Shown here: positions 34,134 to 45,700 of the stretch, piece after piece
Position numbering within the stretch: position 1 is the first letter of the stretch
Layout: every line of letters begins with the position of its first letter
DNA from: Diplocarpon mali
Taxonomy: Eukaryota; Ascomycota; Leotiomycetes; Helotiales; Drepanopezizaceae
DNA length: 56,052 nucleotides
Assembly (NCBI GenBank): GCA_024741835.1
Contig: JAENRP010000270.1
Coordinates: 6,836 to 62,887 of the forward strand
Direction: 5' to 3'
Notes under the pieces: generated by a model
What the model saw: the letters and a program-made list of their open reading frames with translations, nothing else
Databases searched by the model: none
Told to the model about the DNA's origin: nothing
Position numbers and translations under genes: made by a program

Positions 34134-35502
34134 ATGAGCTATTCCAATCCCCAGGAGAGCCAGCAGAGCAGGCCTCCGGTGCAAGCATGTCGCTACAAGA
34201 CAGGAAAGACGCTGGGTGCGGGGTCATATTCTGTCGTGAAGGAGTGCGTTCACATCGATACTGGGAGATACTATGCCGCCAAGGTCATCAATAAGAGATT
34301 GATGGCTGGACGCGAACACATGGTAGGATTCCCGTCTGATGTGTTGAGTGTTGCCTTTCCTGACCCCGCTCTAGGTGCGAAACGAGATCGCAGTTCTGAA
34401 ACGAGTCTCCATGGGCCACCAGAACATCCTCACTCTGGTCGACTATTTCGAGACTCTCAATAACCTATACCTTGTCACTGACCTCGCCCTCGGCGGAGAA
34501 CTCTTTGATCGAATCTGTCGCAAAGGCTCATACTACGAGTCCGATGCGGCTGACCTTATCCGAGCGACTCTTTCTGCGGTTGCCTACCTGCATGACCACG
34601 GAATCGTACATCGCGATTTGAAGCCCGAGAACCTCTTATTTCGAACTCCCGAAGACAACGCAGATTTACTGATAGCAGATTTCGGTCTCAGCAGGATAAT
34701 GGACGAGGAGCAGTTCCATGTGCTGACCACAACATGCGGAACACCGGGCTACATGGCACCCGAGATCTTCAAGAAGACTGGGCACGGCAAGCCAGTGGAC
34801 ATATGGGCTATTGGTGTGATTACATACTTCTTGTTATGTGGCTATACGCCATTCGACCGCGACTCCAATCTGGAAGAAATGCAAGCAATCTTGATTGCAG
34901 ACTACAGCTTCACGCCCATCGAGTACTGGAGAGGAGTCAGCAAGCAAGCCAGAGAATTCATCAAGAGGTGTCTGACTATCGACCCTACACAGCGGATGAC
35001 TTCACACGAGGCACTGTCACATCCCTTCGTATCTGGCATTCCCAGTGGACAAGGTGGCAAGGATGGAAAGGGGAGCGATTTGCTACCTGTGGTGAAGAAG
35101 AATTTCAACGCAAGACGGACGCTCCACGCAGCTATCGACACAGTACGAGCGATCAACAAGCTGAGGGAGGGACAAGCTGGCATGATGGACGGCGTAGTGT
35201 CATCAGACCCAGAGCGTGGAGCCCAACCGCTGAAGCGCAGTGGAAACAACGATTCTGGGGTAGGCATGGGACCAGGCGACGAAATGCAAGGTACAAATGA
35301 CTCGGGATACGGGACCGGAACAGGAGGACCGATCTTCTCGGTACCACAAACTGGCGACTTCGAAGATACTCGCATGCGCGGCGTTGAGCGAAGTTCAGGC
35401 CAAGGGCAAACACAGGCGCAGATCGAGGCTCAAACACGGAAAATTGCCGAGACCACCAAAGGACTATGGAGTGCTGGAAGTGCAAAGTTGTCTGGTCGAT
35501 GA
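34134..35502 (+). CDS. Calcium/calmodulin-dependent protein kinase (CaMK family)
   Basis: Two exons, 34134-34322 and 34375-35502, with a 52-nt intron (GTAGGA..TAG, phase 0) between EHM and VRNEI; 438 aa. All kinase landmarks are present: glycine loop LGAGSYSVVK (28-36), ATP lysine in YYAAK (Lys50), HRDLKPEN (catalytic Asp144), DFG (Asp165), activation segment TTCGTPGYMAPE with a Thr in the CaMKK target position, and DIWAIGVITYFLLCGYTPF. The region after the kinase domain (about 315-345) contains NFNARRTLHAAIDTVRAINK, which fits the autoinhibitory and calmodulin-binding segment of fungal CaMKs. The remaining tail is Gly/Asp-rich and disordered. Fungal CaMKs act in Ca2+ signalling, growth and stress; FRQ is a reported CaMK substrate in Neurospora. 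Confidence 0.93.
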
Positions 35503-36765
35503 AGAGAGGCGTTTGTTGGTGGCATCAATAGTTGGTGCTTGACGGTCGCTACACAAAAGCTCGCTTGACTCCACATTTTTGGTGGATTGCTCTAACGTGT
35601 TTCTGAGCGGGATTCAGCTTTCTCACTTTCTTCTTCTTCTTTAATTCTTACCCTGAGGGTGTGTTTCGACTTCGGGCAGGACAGGACTGGATATTACGGA
35701 GCGTGGGGAGGGGGGCTCCATGTATGATGCACTCATGGCAAATAGAATGAATGAATAGATGAACATTTGGTGGCATGAAATGGGTTCAGATCGCTCTTGT
35801 CCTGGATATTCTTGGGAGGCTCAAAACAAAAACTATTATCTGTTTCCTTCAAGGCATGTGTTACCAGCAAAACACGCTTCTCCAAATTCACTGAAAATCC
35901 CAGCCCAATCACCCTAGTCATATTCGGGTCCAGAATTGATTTTGTCCCATTACACATTCCAAGTTCGCTTCTGAGCCAATCAAAGCCTCCCTTGGTCTCG
36001 TCCCACCCCATCCCCATCCCTTTCCACGCGATCAACATCCACGTGTCCGACACGTTCCGGACACGCTCTTCGGGTTGCGATGTGCAACAAAAATTTCGAG
36101 TGGCGGGGGAGGCGGAAGGTATTGTGCCATTTGTTTATTTGGAAGAAGAATAGTGTTCGTATTGAGGGTCCGTTTTATGAGGATAGGCGCGCGCGCATTT
36201 GTTCGTGCAATGATGATCATGTGTTGGCTTCGCTAGCTTGCCGGTGAGATCTAGATCTGGCGATGGCGACATGGTTATGAATGCGTTTCTCCCCATTTAC
36301 TTTATATAATCTCGGTGTATATCTCGATCTTATCTCAGCGAGTTTTTATGCTCAATTGGTCCGTTTAGTTGGTTTCCTAGCCGAGTAGTGCTTTGTCTGG
36401 TTGGGATCTGTGTGGCACTGGCCTAGCGAGTGCTTCCCTCCCGAGAGTCAACATAACGCGAAAATCACCACTTCGAAGAGCCGCTAGCTACATGAGGTAT
36501 CTTGTGGTGGGAGATCAAGAAGTGGCTTGTTACAACACAATTTTGTCTATCCTTTCTCCCCTAGTAAGGGAAGTTCCTATTATATGTTTCGTGCGTATCT
36601 CTTCAAGTCTGAGAAATTATCTCAATGGTCAAGCCAAGGTGAGGAGGCTTTGGGGGCTGGAGAGTGGACTCCGCCTTGAAGGCAGCCTCACCAACTATTT
36701 CCAAAAACGACTTGTCCATATCGCCCCCTTCGTGTCCAGTTACCCACTATCTATCTCTCGTCATC
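35503..36765. other. Intergenic region after the kinase gene
   Basis: About 1.2 kb of non-coding sequence. The 3' UTR of the kinase gene is likely in the first few hundred bases. Short frames are without domain or splice support. Confidence 0.5.
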
Positions 36766-38400
36766 ATGGTTGACCCCCTCTCTGTAACAGTCTCGACAGT
36801 CGCCCTCGCGCAGCTCTGCACAGGCGTAGGTATTTCCCTATATCTCCATATACACTCTGCGCATAGCCTTTTCCCATCCATAGTCCACTCTCAGGCCACA
36901 GATCACACCTAAACTTTACAAATTCACGGAAGATATCTCAAATGTTGCCACGGCCGTCCACAGCCTCTACAGTTGCCTCACTTCGCTATCCCAAGCACTT
37001 AATAATATCAGCATAGCATGGAAAGACAACCTGCTCGTCAGAGCAGCGCAGGTAGGTCCTGATGCTAGACTGTGGATATGCGTCAAAGACAGTCTTGCCC
37101 ACGGCACAGCGGTCTTGAAAAAGCTAAAAGCGGTCCTGGATAAAGTGCCTAGTGAGATGTTAACGTGCTTGGCGGTTTTTACAAGGAGTTCTGTCAAGCG
37201 GTTCGAGCTGAACTTGAGCAAGGAAGAAATACTAGATTTTAGAAGTGAGATGTAGACTCCTGAGAGAGCTCTCTACCTGAACTGACGTCGGTGCTGGCGG
37301 CTGTCACGTAACTAGCAGGTCAGTATATAATCTCCGAGCAGGAGTTACTTTCTACCAAAGATGAAGAGCTCCGGGTTTTGACGATGGAGAATCAGGCTTT
37401 TGAGCAGAAACTCGGAATCACGCAGTTCGAGCTTCTTGAGCAGAAAGATCTTAGCAAGCGTTTAGAAGACGGAAGCCACACCTATCGCCTACAGAATGAC
37501 CTACTTATGATCATTAACTACGTCCTGAAACCACTGGTCTTGAGAAGAGTGTGCAAAGCACCCTTGCCGAGCGAGATAAACCCCAGGCACTGAAGGCTGA
37601 CACTGAAGGCTGACACTGAAGCAGGCATGTAAACGCTCGTCAAAGAGGGTATGAAGTAACTTGATAATGCAACCCCTGAGAAACGAGAGCTCGAAGTAAA
37701 AATCAAAGAAATGAATTCTCAAGTCCAAAATCTACAGAATAAGATCGATGCTCAGATTAAACAACTCGATGAGACCGCTTCTAAAACGGCCAGTTTGGAA
37801 TATGAAATCGTCATTCTCAAGGGCAATGGCAGGCGCTAGATAGAGATGTTGCAAGGAAAAAGACATCGAGATACGTGATTCTGTCATTAATTGAGACTAT
37901 CTGAGCAGAGAGAAGAAACGACTACAGAAGGAGGTGGACTGGCTTTATGAGGTTCTGTCACAGGGCGCGGGTTTGCAGCTGCAGCACCAACAACTCCTGT
38001 CCCAATTTCTACCAGCAGGTCCAGCAGTCAATTTGGTTACGTCCAGTTCCGTGCAGTCGAGACAGTATGAAATGCTGCCGAGCTTTCGAAGCAAGTTGCG
38101 GCTCTAGTCTAGGCGGAACGCGAGCGCATATTTGTATCGTGGGAAGATATCGTATGGTACGTTGAGATTCTCTAGGAGTTTCGCGAACGCTTTTTCACGA
38201 TATGCAATCTCTTTAAGGTGCAGAGGACCGAATTTTTCTACAATATGATGTGCCCGACTATCCAGAGAATCCAGAGAATCTGGGGTGAATTATGGAGCTT
38301 CGGGATGAAGCGGATTTACAACTGTGGGCAACTCTATCGCCTCAACCCGCTCAAGCCCCTGTACCCAAGCACTTTAGCACCGAGAACCGTCGTTTCAGCA
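36766..38400 (+). pseudogene. Decayed STAND/NLR-type gene with coiled coil
   Basis: The start MVDPLSVTVSTVALAQLCTG is the classic N-terminus of fungal STAND (NLR-like) proteins. After an apparent intron (GTAGGT at 36826 to an AG before ATCACACC) the frame continues with LYKFTEDISNVATAVHSLYS and, further on, RFELNLSKEEILDFRSEM, then hits TAG at about 37253. In a shifted frame the next block reads SLPELTSVLAAVT, then ISEQELLSTKDEELRVL and a long heptad-rich coiled coil (EVKIKEMNSQVQNLQNKIDA near 37705) broken by several stops. A 14-bp duplication (CTGAAGGCTGACA) at about 37586-37618 shifts the frame. No NACHT ATPase or repeat domain was found. I infer one gene inactivated by frameshifts and stops. 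Such genes often mediate non-self recognition in fungi. Confidence 0.6.
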
Positions 38401-39644
38401 TGAATCCCATACTAATGATTAGGTATCATCACTGATAGTTCCGGGCCAAAGTTATCGCCTTGTTCCTATTGCTTGGTGTGAGAATGAACCCCAGGCTCCC
38501 CTCGCTTAAGCTATCGCTTAAGTCAAAACAAATATCAGTCCCTTTTTCACTTTTGCTTTTACCACACCTACCTCATACTCAACCACACGAACGAACACAG
38601 GTAGAAAACCATCGTATTTCTGACCGAAAAGAGCATGGTATCGGAAATTATCATGGCTGTTGTACCTGAACGCTAGGCTCTGATCCTGCTGTACCTATTC
38701 CGGTTACACGCAAAGCGAAACTGAGCTAGGTGATACTACAACTACATGTTGCAGAGAAACACTCAGCTTGTCGTCAATTTACAACCTATAATTACCGATC
38801 TGAATTCTTTCATCCCATACGCACAAAAAAAAAACAGCCGTTTACAGATGGCCGGCCGTCTTACATTAGCTGGCCAGGTAGGCCAGCCGCTATAAATCGA
38901 TCAGCAGCAAGACATCGTTGTGGAGAGACAAGGAAGGGGATGCAGATGCGTGGAAGTGAGGTAGAAGCACGTCGGGAGGTGTGGTGACCTTTACCCCGCG
39001 TCTGTTCCCATATCTACTCCATCTTTGACGGATAGCAGGCTGGGCTGTAGTATTACCCACCAAGCTGGCCGGGGAGCACTTGGTGCTCTAACATCCTAGT
39101 GGCATATTGAAGATCTATATATAGGATCTGGTCTCAGGTTCTGCGAAGATAACAATACCGTGTACTAGATTTATAGCTAATAAACACCTCGACGGCGCTT
39201 CACAGTTCCGCCTGGACTGCTTCTATCCATGCCACGGGAAATATCACTGTAGTCTATGGTCGCGCAAAATTTGGCGGCAGTCACACGCCCTCGCGCTGCT
39301 TCATATCTTTCACCTCGCTCGCGTCCAGTATTGGAGACGATACGATTTCATATGGAATCTCAAAAAGAAAACATAAGAAAAAGAGCCCCCTCCCGCCCGC
39401 GCGTGGATACATGTGACACTTATTGTTAACCTTTTGATATGAAAAGACACATCAACTCAAGATTCCTGCTGCCTACATATGGAAGCGCATCTCTATTACC
39501 AAGTCCGACTTCTACGCAATAACGCAACACTCCTCAATCCACAGACACACCCAGCTACCAGTCTACAGCAATCTCTCACACACCCCCCAAGTTTTCAAAC
39601 CAGAGCTGCCACGAGTATAAGCCTCGCTTAGCGTACCGACTAAC

Positions 39645-39676
39645 NNNNNNNNNNNNNNNNNNNNNNNNNNNNNNNN
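39645..39676. other. Assembly gap (32 N)
   Basis: A run of 32 undetermined bases. All three minus-strand frames running into it are hydrophobic and Trp/Leu-rich, so a membrane-protein exon may be interrupted, but nothing can be assigned. Confidence 0.98.
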
Positions 39677-40350
39677 CCCAAATCGGCCAACGCCACCACC
39701 AAGAGCAGCGAGAATCCAAGATCCAGACGACGCAAATGACAATCCAGAAGGTTGCGAGCGCTCGTGAAGAAGAGGGCGCAGTTGCGACGGCGAAGACAGG
39801 ATGTACTTGACATAGGTAGAAAGATATGGTTGTATAAAGAGAGAGATATCGATATATACACACATACGATCAAATCAAAGAAAGCAAGAGCTTCCTCCTC
39901 CCCATCGACCCGGCCGCAAGTTCACAAGTCAGCGACAATTATAGAGAGAAGGAAAGAAAGAAAGAAAAAACGTCATCCGCCGGGAGATCCTCGAAAGGGT
40001 ATCTAGTGCATTGGTTCCAAAACGAGGAGAAAGACGCCTCGCAAGGCCTTTCCCGCGCGAGGCCGAGATGATCTGTGGGTCTCGGGATGGCGAGATTTTT
40101 CTTCTTCCTGCATCTCTCGTCAAGGGAAACAGACGCTATCCAGCGAGCGTGTTGACGCGTGAGGTCTTCGGAAGCGAAATGCGACGGCGCTAGGGCCTCG
40201 AGAAATGTGGCATCCCCATATCTAACTTAGCTTGATCAGAATCGAGCATCTGTGTTACTGGAAGGAAGGGTGAGCGTGGCGATAAGCGGCCGCTAACAAT
40301 CTCATAATAACTTTCATCTGGTCAAGAACATATTCATCAAACATTGGAAT

Positions 40351-40509
40351 CTACCGCAAGCGCAAGAAGATCAAGACTAGAACAACGCAGCCCATTCCTG
40401 TTGAGAGAACAACATCACTGATCATCTGTAAATAGTCTCAAAACCCGTGATTTGAATACACTAGTCACGTACTTACCGGCTCTGTTTGTGGAGAAATACT
40501 GATGAGCAT
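40351..40509 (-). other. Candidate two-exon micro-ORF (35 aa, hydrophobic C-terminus)
   Basis: Exons 40509-40477 and 40425-40351 can be joined across a 51-nt intron with a GTAAGT donor and TTACAG acceptor. The product starts MLISISPQTEP, continues MISDVVLSTG and ends in a hydrophobic helix VVLVLIFLRLR. The second exon also begins with its own ATG. The size and the MISD start recall Ost4, the tiny oligosaccharyltransferase subunit, but the rest does not match what I know of that protein. This may be chance. Confidence 0.25.
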
Positions 40510-41116
40510 GGTTGTGTGAAGATTCTTACTTTCAAATGCATCGCTCCGTCTTCAGCACTGCTTGGAATCTCCAGATGTTTATTCTACAACTGGAATTTAC
40601 TGGTCCGATGCCAGTATCCACGGACCTAATCTGCTGTTTCCTTCCTCCTAGCATATCCACGCGCTCCTTGAAGCACTACACTTGTGTCACAAGTCTATAG
40701 CGACAGTCCATCCCAACCAGGGATCAGTTCTCTACCCAAAAACACAGGGAATCCTTAGCACACCCGATTCTATATTCAGCGAAAGTCTATCCTTACCACG
40801 GAGCTAGACCGAAGCCCGGGTACATAGAGACTATGCACATAGCGAGCCCAGCGCAGTCTCCCTTCTAAATTTCAGCCCCGTTGAGAGATTAAGGACGGTA
40901 ATTCTAGCGAGGGTGGATTCTATTGACATAAAGTCAAATAATCAAAAAGGCCCATTCCCCAGCACTTCTTGAAGCACGGAGAATAGAAACGAAGAGGATG
41001 CCATGATCATCAGTGTCAAAACTTATTGGTGTTCGACACGGTTTTCGTTCGTTCATGATCATGGCAGTCCGTATTAGCATTAAATATGTATAAAAAGGGC
41101 TCTGGCGATCCAGATC

Positions 41117-41251
41117 TCAGAAGTTCTCGAACGCGGTGAGAATGGAGAATATGTACAAGCCGAATCTGTTGAGAGCTCCCGGAAAACTTGGAGGCCGAGG
41201 AGCATTAGAGGGTGTTGCGAAGTTGCTCATCCATGCTAAACGCTGAAACAT
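41117..41251 (-). other. Candidate small ORF (44 aa) downstream of AUR1
   Basis: An ATG-initiated frame on the AUR1 strand, 85 bp past its stop, encodes MFQRLAWMSNFATPSNAPRP and ends in a hydrophobic segment FGLYIFSILTAFENF. Alternatively the TTTCAG at its start could be a 3' splice site of a longer transcript. The opposite strand is also open (41142-41246, 34 codons, starting MENMYKPNLLRAPG) and has a TATAAAA at 41089-41095, so the real coding strand, if any, is uncertain. Confidence 0.3.
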
Positions 41252-41335
41252 GATGCCGTCAAATCATTAAGATATCGACAGGGGACGTTGTCGAGGAAGA
41301 ATTCGAATTTCGTGATTTCTGGGGAAAGACCAAGC

Positions 41336-42726
41336 TCATGTGATTATAACATCACTAAGTTCGGTCTCGTGATCGGAAGCTTGCGATGCGAGAGTCTCGC
41401 CTTCCCATGACGATTGGCTCTCGTCAACCGGACTTCTTGAGCCAGAAGAGATGGAAGACGAAGAGCCTACCGTCCATTCATCGCTGCTGTCGTTGTGGAA
41501 ATTCAGGAATGATAAGCCGTAGTCGTAAGCGCCCACAGGCAAGTCTCCCTTCTCAACGTAGTCGTAATCGAATCTCCATGACTTGTCCATTTGGACTTTT
41601 GGTAAAAAGTTGTTCTTTGCAATGTAGAATGCAATCGCTGCTATGAAAGCACCTCCAACCAGATCGACGGCATAATGATGCGAGAGGTACATTGTCGCCC
41701 ACCACATCCACATTGCGTACCCAATGACCAACGGTCTCAGCTTAGGGAAGCAGTGGGTCATAAACAGAGCCTCCAGCACTGCATTGCCAGAATGCAATGA
41801 AGGGAAGGCCCCAAAAACCAGGGGCGATGCGGTGAAATTTGTTGTGTACATATCAACACCCAGGAGTTTATCAATTCTCGCCAATCCGGCCGGTGAACCT
41901 TCCATGGAGTAATTGGCAGGTGCGAGGCCGTACATATTTTCGTACCATGGAGGCGAGCAGGGGAACATGAGTTGAATTGCCACGCCGGCTATGTTCATGT
42001 ATCCGAATGTCTGTGCAAAAACCGGGAGCGTTCCAGGGGCGGCGAAGAGGAACATCAAAGCTGCCCAAAAGAAAGGTCCTCCAAAATGCAGTAACCCGTA
42101 CGGGACCCAGGCCAGTACATCAAGTACCACGTATTTATGGGCTGAGAGTATGTTGCTGATGTTGGCACCGTAAAATATGTTTTCGAGCGCGGGCAAAACT
42201 TTTACCCAAATGTGAGGTCTGTATTCTGCTGGTATAAACCTGTTGCAAGTCAGTTCTCAAGACTCGAACCCTACAAAATATGTAGATTGATACTTGCTGA
42301 TGGTGATAGATGCACATACCTAGCATTGAAGAAAAAGAGCAGCCATGTCAAGACGGGGAGGACCGGGAGGAAGAATTGTCTAGTAGCTGGCATAAGCAAA
42401 GCAAGCATAAGCAATGCAGATGCACCAGTCTTCACCAGCGGGCCGGGTGCCTGACTGATCGAGAGTGAAAACACGCTGATGATGATCAAGATTAAATACT
42501 TCGCGTCGTAATATGACCACCGATGAGACCTGAGAGCCTTGATCGAGTCTGCGGGGTTGAAGGAGGTTTCGATGGAGGCAATGGATGAGGCAGGAGACTG
42601 AGCAGACCGGAACTTCGAGCGTAACCGGCGTCGATATCGCCTAGGAATGGGATTCGGTATCGAGGCCCACGAGAAGGGCATCGTCGCTTTCGTGTAAGAC
42701 GTAGGAGAGAATCGAGGGTCTGCCAT
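41336..42726 (-). CDS. AUR1: Inositol phosphorylceramide synthase catalytic subunit (Aur1)
   Basis: Two exons, 42726-42320 and 42239-41336, with an 80-nt intron (GTATGT..CAG). The junction creates FFNARFIPAEYRPHIWVKVL, the conserved stretch of fungal Aur1; 436 aa. Several transmembrane helices are visible from about residue 75 onward. The PAP2/AUR1 catalytic motifs are complete: MFPCSPPWYE, FGAFPSLHSGNAVLEALF (catalytic His) and YLSHHYAVDLVGG (second His and Asp). The enzyme transfers phosphoinositol from phosphatidylinositol to ceramide in the Golgi, an essential fungal sphingolipid step and the target of aureobasidin A. The Ser-rich acidic C-terminal tail (SSSSISSGSRSPVDE) is normal for filamentous fungi. 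The start ATG at 42726 is followed by a basic N-terminus with RRYRRRLRSK. Confidence 0.95.
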
Positions 42727-45700
42727 TGCTGTAGAAGTACGCGGCTCCTGCTGCCTCTCGACCAGTCCGTAGGCGTGATGAGCGTGTCAACGGGGTCAAA
42801 CGGAGAACCGGATGCGCGCGGAGGAGACGGCAGAAGGTAATACTGGTATGGCTGTTCGAGTATGCTATGAGCTGCACATGAAGTCGATACTGGGCCGAGG
42901 GAGGCGAGCGACGGCGTGGGGAGAAGATGGCGAGGGTGGCCAAGAGAACAATAAGAAGTGGAGGGCGTTCGGCCTTCGCTCTCCCAACCTCTGCGATGCT
43001 GATGAGCATTAGCGGCGTACTAAACTTATCTGGTTAGACTGACTGTCTATCCTAGTGGCTTGGTGGCCGCCTCGTACTACGGTACTCGTACGTACGACGG
43101 AGGGACCCCATTGGATTTGGCGGTGGGTCCTACGGTAGCCGGGGAAAAACATAAATAAGAACGCACTTCTGGGCACCTAAATTGGAAGATCTGGCAATCC
43201 TGTCTTGCTCCAGGTCCGAACGAATCTATATTTCTAATACTTAGAATCGTAGCATCTCGTGACCTTTCCATGTAATCCTCGCTCGATTCTTTCCGCTTGG
43301 AAGCGAGCTTGACGTCTTAGTCGGAACTGGCGTCAGGACCCTTCGAAACTGCGCTGCGCCGCGCCGAGTACAAGGCGACAGGAAAAGGAGACGCCAAATT
43401 CTCGTGAAATTTGATCGAGTTGCGCTGTTTGTCGAAGGCTGGTCGCCGTAAGACCCACCTCTGAATCCAATGCCTCCCCACAGAGTACGTACCTAAAACC
43501 CCAGCCACAGACACACAACCAGACAGACAGCAGGCATTATATTTTTATTCCAAGCGACGGCCGGATTCATTTCATTCCATACACACAGCGGCGAGACTCG
43601 GGTCCCGATCAGTTCGCTGCTTTACTTGTGAAATCCGAGTTTCAAGATCGCTTGCCATTTTCAGTAAGGGGTTCTCACAGAATTTCAGAGGAGTGGCCAG
43701 ACTTAGGGCCCAGTGCAGGCCATGTCATAATCAGACACGTCGCACGGTCGTCTATGGCTTTTGTCCACGCATCGTTCTATCATCTGTTGGCCAGAAAACC
43801 GATGCCCGGGCAGCATCAGGGTCATGTGCCGCAATGGCGGCGCTTTGTACAAGGCAAACATCAACATCCTGACATTTCTCTGTGTGCGTGGGCCGATGTC
43901 TCGACACAAGGAGACCGAAAGCCCGCCGAAAGCCGAAATGAGAGCTAGAGTCGAGAGCACTGCCGCTTACGAGTAATACCAGGCAGTTTCGGTGGCCGTT
44001 TAGACTTCGACGAGTACGGAGCACGGCCTCAATTTCCGGCGCTGGAGATTCGTCCGATGAGGCTCAGTCGAGAAAGGCAAAGGATCTCGCGAACCTCCAC
44101 GGCAACCTGATCGCTGGCGCACAGCGAGCGCATGGCTATGGCCGTCGCAGACAAGGAAACAACATAGCAGAGGCCGCCTCGCCGTGATCTGATACCCTAG
44201 GCATGCTTGGATTACGGAGGATCTCAGCCCCATGGTTGAGGCGATTTTGACACTTCTTACCAAACCCGCCGAGAGGAGTCACTCGACGCCACCGTGCTGG
44301 CTGAGCTGATGCGAAGCGGGTACTTTTAGCCTGTGTCCAGTTCGTTTCTCTCTAGGTCTGCGAGGCTGAAGCATTTTGAGTGGCTCTGTGCCCCGCGAAA
44401 CATTTCTTGGAAGCACAAGGCTGTGCATTTGATGTTTCGTAGGCTCTACAGACAGCGGATGTTGTGGAAGTTGGAACTCCAGATGACGAAGCGGTTTTGT
44501 TCTCAGAACTGTCTGGACTTCGTGCTGCGCCATGGCCAGCATTCCATGTTTACAGACTTCGCAACGGCGGTGTTTGCCTTGGCAAGACCAGGCAGCAGAT
44601 CAGTTTCCACCTGACCAATCGATTATTTGACGAAAGCGAGATGCTCGAGTATCCTCCAGCGCCTGGAACGCTGACTTGAACATTTGGGGCTCGGACATTA
44701 AACATTGACAGGCCGTGATATCAGCAGATACCAATCCGATTCTTTAGAAGTGAGAGTACAGTCCAATGCGTACTCGTATCATCCCCCGCAGTGCCCCCAG
44801 TCTTCGGTTTCAAGCTGGAAGTACGAGTACCGAGCCAGTACTCTACTGACTTCGAACGCAGAGCTTCAGCCACAGCCATTTTGAAAAATTCTAGATCACA
44901 CGAGCGATCAACTAGGTAGGAATATCTAAACCCAATCTCACAAGAGCTACTAAGCTCCAAGCGAGGCGGATGAAGGCGAATGAAAAGGTCTGCTCGTCAT
45001 TATTCTATGCAGATAATCATCAAATAAGCTCCCCAGCTCAGCTGTCAAAGAGCCAAGTCCGAACACACTCTGTAGAACATCGACGATAAGGCGAAATCTC
45101 GATAGCTACCTTACTCGTACGGACCCCAAAAGCAGAGCTGGAGCCCAGGGACGGTGACTGGCGCAAATTCTGCCTCTTTGCTTAAATCCCATGGATTTAT
45201 GCAGGCATGCCGCTTGTCGGTACAGACTCGTTGGTGCGAGAAGACCAATGAGCGGGCGAGGAGGGGCTTCCGGGGAGCCAAACAAGATGAGCATTTCGTG
45301 GAGGTAGCAAGGTTGTGCAAAGATTGTGCGAGTCGAGCCGTGCAAGGGCCAGGAAAAGAAGCTGACAAAGGGATGCGAATCGCGAGAGTACGGATACAGT
45401 ACGACAAAGGTTCTACTTCAACGAGTACACGTTCGGAGACCTTGAACGCTATATGTTCCCCTCCTTCGATCTCCCAGCTTAAAAGCGCAAGGCTTACGGG
45501 TACAGGAATAAGACGCTTTCGCCCAGTGAGACGCGGCGTGCGCACTCTCATGACAGAAGATACCATCAGACAAACTCTGCTATCGACGTCTCAGTCGGTT
45601 ACTCCTAAGGTCGCTATGAGAGGATATCTCGTCGGGTCCTCTTTTGGTATGTTTCATCCTCGCCTAAACATCTCGACAGATTCGTCTGCTTGTGAAATGA

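Larger units (their letters stand above)
38401..41116. other. Gene-poor interval with an assembly gap
   Basis: No large gene. It contains the 32-N gap (39645-39676), a weak minus-strand two-exon micro-ORF at 40351-40509, and near 41089-41095 a TATAAAA element facing right. Hydrophobic minus-strand frames abut the gap, so a gene could be hidden or broken there. Confidence 0.45.
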
